A stretch of DNA of 64,000 nucleotides from Umezawaea beigongshangensis. Its GTDB lineage: Bacteria; Actinomycetota; Actinomycetes; Mycobacteriales; Pseudonocardiaceae. Each line of letters begins with the position of its first letter. Positions within the stretch are counted from its first letter, which is position 1. Made by a program: the position numbers and the translations under genes. Shown one piece after another: positions 1-8,806 of this stretch. The stretch is from contig NZ_JAEIOJ010000012.1 of the NCBI RefSeq assembly GCF_016464305.1, positions 1 through 64,000 on the forward strand, in the 5' to 3' direction. Under the pieces are notes generated by a model that saw only the letters and a list, made by a program, of their open reading frames with translations, searched no databases and was not told the origin of the DNA.

Positions 1-119
<119 letters not shown>

Positions 120-178
120 ACACCTCTCCTGGTATACCACCAGGTCGAGCCGTGACGTCGTGTCCTCCATCTTGGGCA

Positions 179-307
179 AGGCCCACCCCGCGTACGCGGG
201 GACGAGGCCGAGCTGCTCGCGGGAAGACCCCCGCGTACACGGGGACGAGCAGAGTCGAGCGAAATTGAGATGGGCGCCGCTCGTCCCCGCGCACGCGGGG
301 ATCGTCC
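179..307. repeat. Three degenerate type I-E CRISPR-like repeats (relic)
   Basis: Three palindromic cores of 16 bases of the form CCCCGCGNACNCGGGG occur at 186-201, 229-244 and 285-300. Each carries the flanks typical of actinobacterial type I-E repeats (GGACGAG on one side, a GGNCCACC-like or GATCGTCC flank on the other). The first two copies share an orientation and are offset by 43 bases. The third is inverted and 56 bases further on. A working I-E array would have same-orientation repeats every 60-61 bases, so this is a rearranged remnant, not an array. No cas gene is visible in the window. Confidence 0.55.
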
Positions 308-322
308 GGCGACCCAGCGCTA

Positions 323-1347
323 GGCCGTGTTTCAGATGTGGCGTAGCCAGATGTTGATGGCGGCGATGTCGATGGTGGCCTGGTAGCGGACGGCGAGCTT
401 GTCGTAGCGGGTGGCCACCGCGCGGTGTTGTTTGAGCAGGTTGATGCCGCACTCGACGGCATGGCGCTGTGTGTAGACCTGCCGGTCGATCGTGGGTGGC
501 CGCCCGCCTGTGGAGCCTGTGGCCTTGCGGTGGGCGGCTTGGTCGCGGGGTTGGTCGATGGTCGCCTTGATCCCGCGGTGTCGCAGGTAGGCGCGGTTGG
601 CCTGGGAGCTGCAGGCCTTGTCCGCCAGGACCCGGTCCGGCCGGGTCCTGGCGCGGCCGGGACCGAGGCGCGGCACCGAGATCCGCTCGATCACCGGCGC
701 GAACTGCGGGCTGTCACCCCGCTGTCCGGCGGTGAGCAGCAGCGACAACGGACGGCGGCCCTGCTCGCAGGCCAGGTGCAGCTTGCTGGTCCACCCGCCC
801 CGCGACCGCCCCAACCCGTGATCGTCCGGCTCGGTCCCGCCCGCGGCGGTGTCGGGCGGTTCGACCTGCAGATCCCCCTCTTTTCGCGCGCCGGCGGCAT
901 GCTGGTGCGCCCGCATGATCGTGGAATCCACGCTGACGTCCCACACGATCGACCCGGCGGCGTCGGCGCGGGCCTGCAACACGGTTAGGACCTGCTGCCA
1001 GATCCCGGTCCACTGCCAGCGGCGGAACAACCCGTAGACGGTCTGCCGGGGTCCGTAGTCGGGGGACGTCACGCCACGGGGTGCAGACCCGCACCCGCCA
1101 CCGGATGCCGTCGATCAACTGCCGCTTGCTCCACTTCGGCGGACGACCCGGCCTGGCACCCACGGGCAGCAACGGTCGCAACACATCCCACTGCGCGTCG
1201 GTCAGGTCGGCCCTCCCCGCTGCCGCTACGCTGGCCACGAGGTCTCCGGTACTGCAGGTTTGCTTGGTCGCTGACCCACTTACCGGAGACCTCGCCACGT
1301 TCCGGCCGCCGACACGCCGCCGATCACCTCACCTTTGAAACACGCGC
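323..1347 (-). mobile_element. IS5-family insertion sequence (about 1.02 kb)
   Basis: The element is bounded by imperfect terminal inverted repeats of about 18 bp. The left end reads GGCCGTGTTTCA and the right end, read inward, GCGCGTGTTTCA. Flanking bases on both sides read GCGCTAGGCC-like, consistent with a short TA or CTA target duplication, as IS5 elements produce. It carries one transposase gene on the minus strand that is split by a frameshift. It separates the CRISPR-like repeats from the NLR gene. Confidence 0.75.
332..1298 (-). pseudogene. IS5-family DDE transposase, frameshifted
   Basis: The N-terminal part (from about 1298) contains the IS5-type helix-turn-helix region with LTDAQWDVLRPLLP and [18 protein letters not shown]. 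The reading frame changes within a C run near 1063-1070, just after CTPWRDVP. The second frame then gives [15 protein letters not shown] and the catalytic core, including [23 protein letters not shown] and [14 protein letters not shown], ending at 332. Some IS5 relatives use programmed frameshifting. Here the join would need loss of two bases or a slip in a C run, so inactivation, programmed recoding and a sequencing error are all possible. Confidence 0.75.
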
Positions 1348-1388
1348 TAGGCCATACGTGCTGCTTATTTGACCACACTTCTGCGGTT

Positions 1389-1660
1389 TCAGTTCACCTG
1401 GGCGCTGCTGACGACTTCCCACATCAGGTCGATCTCTAGCTTCAATCGCGTCCGTACGATTTCCGCGTCGATGAAGCGAATGCGCAACTGCGACACGCCG
1501 TCCCTCAGATCTGTGAACACTCGCCGATCGTGCGGCTGAACCCCTGCCCCTCAGGAATCTTCGACTGGCCCCTCCAGAACCGGCTGATGTGCAGATTTCC
1601 CGCAGGATCAATCAATGGGCGTAGGTCGGTGGTGCGGCGCCTGCCCGTGAGACTATGCTT
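1389..1660 (-). pseudogene. Possible decayed small gene upstream of the NLR
   Basis: The 336 bases between the IS and the NLR contain two short minus-strand reading frames that look protein-like. One includes DPAGNLHISRFWRGQ, and a second, offset frame reads FTDLRDGVSQLRIRFIDAE and then LKLEIDLMWEVVSSAQVN before a stop at 1389-1391. They could be one gene broken by a frameshift near 1515. I recognise no family. This is weak evidence; the stretch may simply be intergenic and hold the NLR promoter. Confidence 0.25.
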
Positions 1661-1683
1661 CCTACCAACGGGCAGGGGGGCAG

Positions 1684-4600
1684 GTGGAGTCGTCAACCGA
1701 GAACCACTTAAGCGGAGACGTCTCCGGCCACGCCGTCCAAGTAGGCGCCATTCACGGCGACGTGCACCTCTACGCCACCTCGGTCGAAGTCACGACCGTC
1801 TATCCGCCGCTGACCGAGTGGACGGAGCTCCCCGTTCTGCCCGAGCGGGTTCGATCGTTGCTCCGTGCCCAGGTCCAAGCCGCGCAGGAACTGCCCTACC
1901 GGCTGCCGGGCGCGCGTAGGCCGTCATTGGAAACAGTCTACGTACGGCAGGATCTGGGCAGCGGTGGTGAGAAACCACCCTTCGAACACCTCCGGCCCAC
2001 CCCCGTGCTGGATAGCCACGGGCAACCGGTGGACCTTCCCAGCCCTCCAGTAGTCCGGCAGGCGGTGCGCCCGCCGTCACGAACCGTGCGAGAAGCGTTG
2101 GACGCCAACGAACACCTGCTCGTCACTGCCGGACCAGGGCAGGGCAAGTCGACGCTGTCGTTGCGGCTCGCCGCGGACGTCGCCACCCGGTGGACCTCGC
2201 CCGCCGTCACCCCGCTCGCCGAACCGGTCGTGCCACTGCGCCTCACCGCACGCGAACTGGCCTCCCGGCTCGACTTGCCGTTCCCCCAAGCACTGGCAGC
2301 CGCCGTGGCCGTCGAGTATGGCGCGCTCCTGCTGTCTGCGGTGGAGGAGCGGACCCTGGCCGAGCGCGTCGTCGGCTGCCGCTGGCTGCTGCTGGTGGAC
2401 GGCTTGGACGAGGTGGCCGACAGCGCCGAACGCGACCGTCTTATCACCGTGCTCGCCGCTTGGACGTCAGCCGACTCGCCGTATCGCGTCGTGCTCACCA
2501 CGAGACCCATCGAAGGCGCGGCATTGGCGCCGCTGCAACGGATCGGGGCCGCCCGGTACGAGTTGCAGCCGTTCGACGACGAGGCGCTGCGGCGCTTCGC
2601 GGACAACTGGTTCGACGACGGCGATGATGCGGGCCGGTTCATCCGGCAGATTCGCACGGCCCACTTGGACGAGTTGGTGCGGGTGCCCCTGCTGGCCACC
2701 ATCGCGGCGATCATCTTCGAGCAGCACGACGACCGGCCGCTGCCTGACAACCAGTACGAGCTGTACGAGGCCTATCTGAAGTACCTGCGCTGCGGCCACC
2801 AAATCGCGCCGAACCCGCTCGACCAGTCGCGCGAGGCCCTGCTGGAACACCTGGGGCGAACGCAACTGGAGACCGACACGTCCCTGCTCGCCGCCGCGGT
2901 CACCTGGACCGGCGCCACTGGCGAGGAGCTGATCGCCTACCTGACCGCAGTGGGCCCGTTCACCCGGCACGGCTCCGACCTGCGGTTCCTGCACCACAGC
3001 TTCGCCGAACACCTGGCCGCGACCGCCATGGCCCGCCTGCTGCCGGAACGGTTCGATCCGGAACACGAGGACTTCGTCCGCCTGGTGCACGCGGCCCAGC
3101 CGGACGAGCGCGGGCGGCGCGCCCGAGCGGTGCTGCTCCACCACACCCGCCTGCACCCAGCCGAAGCGGACCGGCAGCTGCGGTGGCTGCACACATGTCA
3201 CCACCTGCTTGCCGCACGCTTGCTGGCCCGGCACCTGCCCGCAGGCGCCGAGGCCGTGGACGAGTTCCTCACGACTGTGCGGGCGTGGGCGATGACCACC
3301 CAGTACCCCGGCCGCGAGATCCTGAGCCAGACCAGCCGCGCTGCGCACCACCCTGGCCTGCACAGGTGGCTCGCGGACCTGATGAGGGACAAGCAGGCTC
3401 CGTGGCAGTCGCGGGTGGAAGCGGCCACCGCGCTGGCTACCCGGCTGCGAGGGGCGTACCTGGCCGACGCCGTCGCGGAGCTGCATGCCACCGTGGACGA
3501 CGAGGCGACAACGGTGGACCACCGGCTCGCGGCAGCCGAGGCACTGGCGGAGTGCGGCAGCGCTGACCGGGAGGCTGCGGACCGCGGTCTGCGTTCGGTG
3601 CTGGCGAACCCACTGGCCACCGCATCGAGCTGCCGGACGGCCGCGGTGGTGCTGGCGGGCTTCGGCGGGACTGCCCGCGTCCACGCGGTGGAGGCGTTGA
3701 CGCGGTTCCTGGACGACCCGTGCACACCCGACCACGACCTGATGGAAGCCGCTACTGGTCTGGTCGAGATCGGCGTCGAGTTCCACGAACGCTGTGCCGA
3801 TGTCTTCCACACCCTATTACGACGTCGGGGTGGTTCGGTGAGCCTCCGGGACACGGCGCTCGGGCTGGCCTCGCTGGGGAGTTCACGGTCGGCCGAGGCA
3901 ATCACCGCGCTCACCGGGTTCGTGACCAACCCGCAGCTCGACCACGTTGAACGCGCCGACGCCGCTGAAGTGCTCGCCGAACTGGGACCGCAGCACCGCG
4001 TCGCGGCGGGCGAGCTGCTCTTGGCGATCGCCGCCGAGCCCGGTGTCGAAGTCCACGACCGCTGGAACTACGCGTCCTCCCTCAACCGGTTGGGTGGGGA
4101 GTTCCAGCAGCCTGCCGCAGACCTCCTATGTTCCGTGTTGGCCGATCACACGGTCAGTGCCAACACGCTCCTGTGGACGGCGCGGACACTCGCGGATCTC
4201 GGACCTGCCCACCACGCTGAAGCCGCCCGCGCACTTCACCGTGTGGCCTCACATCCGCGGACGGGCACCTACGACCGCCCAGCCGCGCTGGGGCGGCTGG
4301 CCGACCTGGGCGACCCCCACCGGATCCCAGCGGTGGCGGCGCTCCGCGCTGATCTGGAAGATCGCGGCATAGATCCGGAATGCCGTTACCGAACCGCGGA
4401 CGAACTTGCGCGGTTGGGACCGGATTTCCACCCCGAGGTGCGCGGGCACCTGCTGGAGATCGCTTCGGGACCGTTCGACCGCGCGGTCCGCGTCAGCGCT
4501 TGGCGACAGCTCGCGACCATGGGTGCCGAATTGCGGTGTCGGGCACTGGCCGCTCTGCTCAACCTGATGGGGTGCGACCACGATCCACGCGGCTCGCACA

Positions 4601-6894
4601 CGCTGTACTACCGGACGGACACTGACGTTCCCCATATCGCCGCGGGTGTGCTCGGCGAGGTGCTCGCCGAGCCCTCGCACACCTCCGCCTTTCGGATGCA
4701 CGCGGCTCAAAGCCTCGTCAATCTCGGGCGGCCGTTCCACCGCACCGCCATCGACGGGATGGTCGATCTAATCAGCTCTGGTGCGGTGCCCAGGACCAAG
4801 CTCAGGTTGGCAGTCCGGAACTTCGTCAAGGTGGGGGCAGCTCTACGGTCCGAGCTGGCCTTGGTCTTGCGCGACGTCGCGGTGTGCCCGCAGTCGCTCG
4901 CCGAGCACGTCTGGCAGGCGGCCGAAGCGATGAACGCGCTGGGTCACGGCGATGACCCCGATGTGTTGGCCGCCCTGCATACCATCATGGTCGACGAATC
5001 GGAGAACTGGCGTGTTCGCGGACAGGTGAGCATGACCCTGGCGCGTGCCGATCCGCGGCACCTCTCGGAGGCCACCGCCGTGATACTGCGAATCAGCGCC
5101 GAATATCCGCGTCTGTGGGCGAGTTGGCTGTGTGCCCTAGCGGTCCTCGGAGCCGACCCGGCTCCGGGAATCCGGTCGCTAGTGGAGGACTCCGCCGCTG
5201 AACGGGGGACTCGCGAACAAGCCGCTTCGACGCTCGCCCAACTGCGTCCCGACCTGGTGGGAGAGGCGCTGCGGGAACTCAGACGACAAGCCGCGGACGA
5301 GTACTTGAAGTTCATGTGGCGCACCGACGTGATGCTGGAGGTGACCCGCTTCGACCCGGATACCGTCGACACTGCGGTCGCCGTCCACTTGGCGGTGCTA
5401 AACGACGAGCGCGATCTGATCGACCACCGTTGCGAGGCCGCCTGTCAACTCGTGAAACTGGACCCTTCGCTCGGGCGGGTGGCGGTTGACACGCTGCGGC
5501 GGTTGGCCACGGACTCGGAGTTGATGCCCGCGGAACAGCGGACCGCCGTGTACTGGCTCAAGTACGTCACCTCGATACGGCCTGCGGAGGTCTTCCGGTT
5601 GGCCCTCGCGGTAGTGCATGATCCCGCCGCGGGCCATCTCGTGCGCACCCGACTGGTCGATCGGCTGTCCGGCGCGGCACGGTCGGACCTCGAACGGTCG
5701 TTGCTCGCCGACCGCACGATCCCGATCGGGCGACGAGTCCCCAACACCAACATGTGGGGGCACCATCCTCTTGCGCCGGAAGCGGAACAGGCGGTTCGGG
5801 ACGTGCTCACGGCCCCCGAATCGCGACCTGCCGAACGGGTCGCCGCTGCCGCGACGCTTAGCAGGCTGTCGCACCAGTTCACCTCGGAGGCCGCCGGTCT
5901 GCTGGACGAGCTGAGCCGCGGCCGGTGCGCGGCGCTTAAAGCCCGCCGGGAATTGGCTGAGTTGGGCGGGGTGTGGCGCGGTCGGGTGCTGGCCGACGCC
6001 CAAGACATCCTTAAGGACGAAGCCTGCCCGTGGCGCGAGCGCCTCACAGCAGCCAGGCTCCTCGCCGAATTCCTCGCTGATCCCGGCCGGTCGGTGATCG
6101 ACCACTGGCGAACTCTGGCTCAGGACGAGCGGACGTCGACCCTGGCACGGGTGCACATCAGGTACGTGCTGCGGCGGACGGACGGGCTCGACGCAGTTCG
6201 AGCGATCCTGAACGACGAGCGAGCCGAGCCCGCGATCCGGTGGACGGCTGCGAAGCTGCTCCTCGACCACGACGTGGCAGACCGGGCCGCTGCGGCGCGT
6301 GTGCTCAACGCCATCGCGATCGACGCCACCTGCCGGCCTGCACTGCGGTGGCGTGCGGCCGAAGCCTTGACCGACTTTGGTGTCCGTGGCCGCGAGTTGG
6401 CGGCGCACGCGCTACAGACGATCGTCGACGGCTCCTCTCTGTCGGTGACCGCGCGGGCCAACGCGGCCCGTGTCCTGGGTCGGTCCCGGCCGGATCTCCG
6501 GGTTGAGGTCGTTCAAGTCCTGCGTGGGCTCAAGGACGCTGGGCCACCCTTGCACCGCAAGCTGGTGCTCGAAGCGATCGGCTCGTTCAAATCCACCGAG
6601 GGTGTGCTCGGGTTGCGTGCCATGGCCGAGGACCGCGCGCTGGGGCCGGTGGTGCGGATCCGCTGCGCTGAGGCGATGGCGGAGTTGCGCCGCGACTACC
6701 GGGAAGTCGTCGCGGTTGTCGCACGCGAGATAGCGCACGACAGCGCCGTTCCCGCGCACGTCCGGGTTCGCGCCGCACGGGATCTGGCCCGGTGGAGTGA
6801 CCTTTGCCGTGCCGAGGCCCAGGAGTTGTTGGGCGCCTTGACTGGCCCGGTTCGGCACCATGCCCGCAGTGAGTCCGAAGTGGATCCTATCTGA
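1684..6894 (+). CDS. NACHT-HEAT NLR-like protein with N-terminal RHIM-like amyloid motif
   Basis: This is a 1736-aa STAND NTPase. Residues 7-30 carry the pattern N-x-x-SGDVSG-x-x-VQVG-x-x-x-GDVHLY, which resembles the RHIM-like bacterial amyloid signalling motif (BASS3 class) found at the N-terminus of many actinobacterial NLRs. The NACHT domain follows, with Walker A GPGQGKST at residues 150-157 and Walker B LLLVDGLDEV around D239. From about residue 560 to the end there are many HEAT-like helical repeats with recurrent AAxxLAxLG units, presumably the sensor. The GTG start is preceded by a GGGGGG Shine-Dalgarno-like run. The family acts in anti-phage abortive defence or signalling; ligand and effector are not known here. 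No second protein with the matching motif is visible in the window. Confidence 0.85.
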   Translation: MESSTENHLSGDVSGHAVQVGAIHGDVHLYATSVEVTTVYPPLTEWTELPVLPERVRSLLRAQVQAAQELPYRLPGARRPSLETVYVRQDLGSGGEKPPFEHLRPTPVLDSHGQPVDLPSPPVVRQAVRPPSRTVREALDANEHLLVTAGPGQGKSTLSLRLAADVATRWTSPAVTPLAEPVVPLRLTARELASRLDLPFPQALAAAVAVEYGALLLSAVEERTLAERVVGCRWLLLVDGLDEVADSAERDRLITVLAAWTSADSPYRVVLTTRPIEGAALAPLQRIGAARYELQPFDDEALRRFADNWFDDGDDAGRFIRQIRTAHLDELVRVPLLATIAAIIFEQHDDRPLPDNQYELYEAYLKYLRCGHQIAPNPLDQSREALLEHLGRTQLETDTSLLAAAVTWTGATGEELIAYLTAVGPFTRHGSDLRFLHHSFAEHLAATAMARLLPERFDPEHEDFVRLVHAAQPDERGRRARAVLLHHTRLHPAEADRQLRWLHTCHHLLAARLLARHLPAGAEAVDEFLTTVRAWAMTTQYPGREILSQTSRAAHHPGLHRWLADLMRDKQAPWQSRVEAATALATRLRGAYLADAVAELHATVDDEATTVDHRLAAAEALAECGSADREAADRGLRSVLANPLATASSCRTAAVVLAGFGGTARVHAVEALTRFLDDPCTPDHDLMEAATGLVEIGVEFHERCADVFHTLLRRRGGSVSLRDTALGLASLGSSRSAEAITALTGFVTNPQLDHVERADAAEVLAELGPQHRVAAGELLLAIAAEPGVEVHDRWNYASSLNRLGGEFQQPAADLLCSVLADHTVSANTLLWTARTLADLGPAHHAEAARALHRVASHPRTGTYDRPAALGRLADLGDPHRIPAVAALRADLEDRGIDPECRYRTADELARLGPDFHPEVRGHLLEIASGPFDRAVRVSAWRQLATMGAELRCRALAALLNLMGCDHDPRGSHTLYYRTDTDVPHIAAGVLGEVLAEPSHTSAFRMHAAQSLVNLGRPFHRTAIDGMVDLISSGAVPRTKLRLAVRNFVKVGAALRSELALVLRDVAVCPQSLAEHVWQAAEAMNALGHGDDPDVLAALHTIMVDESENWRVRGQVSMTLARADPRHLSEATAVILRISAEYPRLWASWLCALAVLGADPAPGIRSLVEDSAAERGTREQAASTLAQLRPDLVGEALRELRRQAADEYLKFMWRTDVMLEVTRFDPDTVDTAVAVHLAVLNDERDLIDHRCEAACQLVKLDPSLGRVAVDTLRRLATDSELMPAEQRTAVYWLKYVTSIRPAEVFRLALAVVHDPAAGHLVRTRLVDRLSGAARSDLERSLLADRTIPIGRRVPNTNMWGHHPLAPEAEQAVRDVLTAPESRPAERVAAAATLSRLSHQFTSEAAGLLDELSRGRCAALKARRELAELGGVWRGRVLADAQDILKDEACPWRERLTAARLLAEFLADPGRSVIDHWRTLAQDERTSTLARVHIRYVLRRTDGLDAVRAILNDERAEPAIRWTAAKLLLDHDVADRAAAARVLNAIAIDATCRPALRWRAAEALTDFGVRGRELAAHALQTIVDGSSLSVTARANAARVLGRSRPDLRVEVVQVLRGLKDAGPPLHRKLVLEAIGSFKSTEGVLGLRAMAEDRALGPVVRIRCAEAMAELRRDYREVVAVVAREIAHDSAVPAHVRVRAARDLARWSDLCRAEAQELLGALTGPVRHHARSESEVDPI

Positions 6895-6978
6895 GCGCTC
6901 TACCGCTCGGATAGCCGTTGACGCCACCAGATGTCTGTGTGTCGAGGGCTGAGGTGCTCCGCCAACGGGTCGGAGAGG

Positions 6979-7082
6979 ATGTGTGAGAGGGATCCACTGA
7001 ACCGAGTGATCACCGACCTGCGCAACTTCTTCGAAGAGAACTTTGACGAACGCTGTGCTTGCCGAAAATGTCGTCCGTGCAG
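6979..7082 (+). pseudogene. 5' fragment of an unknown gene cut by an IS end
   Basis: About 85 bases after the NLR stop, an ATG preceded directly by GGAGAGG opens a frame reading MCERDPLNRVITDLRNFF and then EENFDERCACRKC. It runs into IS-derived sequence at 7083. It looks like the first 30-odd codons of a gene that once followed the NLR. The family is not recognisable. Because NLR genes often neighbour their effectors, the identity of the intact version is of interest, but a partner role is only inferred. Confidence 0.35.
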
Positions 7083-7135
7083 GTCAGGCGGCGTGGTGGT
7101 ACTCGTTGAGGATGCCGCCCAGTCGTTGCCGTTGC
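7083..7135. mobile_element. Solo end of the IS3-like element found at 8807-9933
   Basis: About 52 bases starting GTCAGGCGGCG are nearly identical to the left end of the IS at 8807, including GAGGATGCCGCCCAGTCGTT. Only the terminal part, corresponding to the last codons of the transposase, is present. This is a relic of an earlier insertion or the scar of a deletion between copies. It truncates the gene beginning at 6979. Confidence 0.7.
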
Positions 7136-7176
7136 ACCGCCACGGTGCCGATCGCCGCTCGCATAGGCGGTGGTGA

Positions 7177-7375
7177 TGTGCGGCAGTACTTTCACGACGA
7201 TCCGATCACGGGCAGTGCGAACTGGACTCCGGAGAAGCGCATCGCCGTGGGCTGGACCGGGCGGGTGCTGGCCGGGCCGGACGGCCTCGTCTACAACATC
7301 ATGGGCAACGGCGAGTTGCGCAGGTTCCGCTGGAACGGCACCACGTTCGACGTCGCGGCGACGAGCCGTGCGCGC
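7177..7375 (+). pseudogene. Fragment of a tachylectin-like beta-propeller protein
   Basis: One frame reads QYFHDDPITGSANW, RIAVGWTGRVLAGPDGLVY and GELRRFRWNGTTF. This pattern of G-W, a DG-x-Y turn and a charged L-R-x-F/Y strand resembles the repeating blade of tachylectin/PQQ-like propellers. No start, signal peptide or end is present and the frame is lost on both sides among IS relics. It is an orphan piece, too short to name further. Confidence 0.4.
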
Positions 7376-7413
7376 TCCAGATCGCTGCCATGCCGATCGT
7401 CTTACAGCTCGTT

Positions 7414-7503
7414 TCATAATGAGGTGGGTAGCTTGCGGTAGCAGATCAGTGCGCAGGCCAGTTGCATCAGTCCGAGGTGGATGTCGGCTCTGACCCGAGC
7501 CGG
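7414..7503 (-). mobile_element. C-terminal scrap of an IS5-family transposase
   Basis: Read on the minus strand, the last codons are RVRADIHLGLMQLACALICY followed by RKLPTSL and a stop at 7414-7416. This is the characteristic C-terminus of IS5-family DDE transposases from actinomycetes. The rest of the gene is missing and the sequence joins unrelated DNA at about 7504. It is a different IS5 type from the one at 323-1347. Confidence 0.6.
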
Positions 7504-7579
7504 GACTGGTGAACGCCTCACGAGCACGGCTCCATGCGGCTGGCTCCCCTCTTCGACCTGTGTCTTCGTCTGGGACGGC

Positions 7580-8146
7580 TCACTCGGGGATGGTCAGGCC
7601 GTGTCGGTCGTCGTCGGTCCACTCGGGGGAGCGGCCGATCTCGGCGCAGTACTCGGCCCAGGTCTTGCGGCGCTGGATCGACGGCACTGCCCTGGTCCAG
7701 TAGGTGACCTGGCCGTTGTAGCGCCAGGCGCCTGTCGTCGGCCCGTACTGGCTGACCAGGGTGCCGGTGCGTTCCAGTCGGCTGAGGGCGACGCCGAAGC
7801 GGACGCTGGAGGCGGTGTAGGCGCGGGAGCCGAACATAGAGTGTCCCTGCTCGGCGACGTGCGCGGCGAACAGGTCGGGGAAACGTGTGCGCAGGCGGTG
7901 CTCGACGATTCCGTACTCCAGGAAGGGGTCGTCAGGACTGACGCAGTGCTCGAGCGGTTCGAGCAGGTCGTCGGTCACTCCTTCTCGCACCTCGCTCGGC
8001 GGTTGGAGCGCCTTGCTCGTGGTGAGCCACTCACTCTCGTCGTGTGCTTGCCGGTTGATACAGCGGTACTGCAGCAGGCCGTCAGGCAGCCTGCGGGGAG
8101 GCAGCACGTCGTCGGCGCTGAAGCACTTCGGACAGGTGATGATCAC
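7580..8146 (-). CDS. Hypothetical protein with N-terminal zinc-ribbon-like motif
   Basis: This 188-aa protein begins VIITCPKCFSADDVLPP, and a later YRCINRQAHDESEW stretch supplies another cysteine and histidine, resembling a zinc ribbon. The remainder contains a helical segment (DDPFLEYGIVEHRLRTRFP) and a Trp/Tyr-rich end with no recognised family. I chose the GTG at 8146 because it overlaps the TGA of the upstream gene as GTGA and sits behind AAGGA. The two genes are therefore probably translationally coupled and functionally linked. A role in DNA repair or defence is suggested only by the neighbour. Confidence 0.6.
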   Translation of the reverse strand: MIITCPKCFSADDVLPPRRLPDGLLQYRCINRQAHDESEWLTTSKALQPPSEVREGVTDDLLEPLEHCVSPDDPFLEYGIVEHRLRTRFPDLFAAHVAEQGHSMFGSRAYTASSVRFGVALSRLERTGTLVSQYGPTTGAWRYNGQVTYWTRAVPSIQRRKTWAEYCAEIGRSPEWTDDDRHGLTIPE

Positions 8147-8800
8147 AGGTGGTCCTTTGGCGTGCCGGTGAAGAGGCGGAGTTCCAGTTCGTCGGGTACG
8201 CAGTGGTGCTCCCCGGTCCAGCGGGTCAGCAGGTCGCAATAGCGCTGGTAGGTCTGCGCCGTCCACGAACCCGCGGGGTTCAGAGAGGTCCAGCCGCAGT
8301 CATCGCGCAGCGCGGTGGCCACGACCCGGTCCAGGATCAGGCACGGATGTCCTGGAGCGCCGCCTCCCGCGAAGTAGAGGAACTTCGTGAAGAACGACGG
8401 ACCCAAGAACCGGATCGCGCTGCGGTTGTCCGGCCACAGCGTTGCGTACGCGCCGGTGGGGTCATGTCGTGACCTGTCCGCTGCCTCGGCCAGGAGTTTC
8501 TCGGCGCGCGGCACGTCGGCGGCGATGCTGTCCAGCCTGCGGGCGTTCTGTCGAAGGTGGTTGCCCGAACCCCATGCCAGCACCCGCCACAGCAACGTGA
8601 ACACGTCATCGGCCGGAGCCCACCCCTGGGCGCGGGTGAGCGTCGGCCCGACCGGCGGTGTACCGGGGCAGCCTGCGGGCACTCACTGCCTCGCGCCACC
8701 ACTGCTCCGGGATGGCGATCGCGTGGTCGCTGAGGCTCGCCCGATAAGGACGGGAGGGCGCCGCCCAGAGCGGCAACACCACCGTCGTCAGATTGGTCAT
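8143..8800 (-). pseudogene. OGG-fold DNA glycosylase-like protein, probably frameshifted
   Basis: The 3' part (8143 to about 8670) encodes LLWRVLAWGSGNHLRQNARR, SAIRFLGPSFFTKFLYFAGG and APGHPCLILDRVVATALR. This matches actinobacterial proteins described as 8-oxoguanine DNA glycosylase OGG-fold proteins. A second frame starting at 8800 encodes a plausible N-terminus (MTNLTTVVLPLWAAPSRPYR then AIPEQWWREAVSARRLPRY). It would join the first frame after a one-base shift near 8650. The alternative is a shorter intact gene beginning near 8682. No Lys/Asp catalytic pair could be assigned confidently. It is coupled by a four-base overlap to the downstream zinc-ribbon gene. Confidence 0.55.
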
Positions 8801-8806
8801 CGGCAG

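Noticed and set aside
179-307. A working CRISPR array
   Set aside because: Only three degenerate cores, irregular spacing of 43 and 56 bases, one inverted, and no leader or cas genes.
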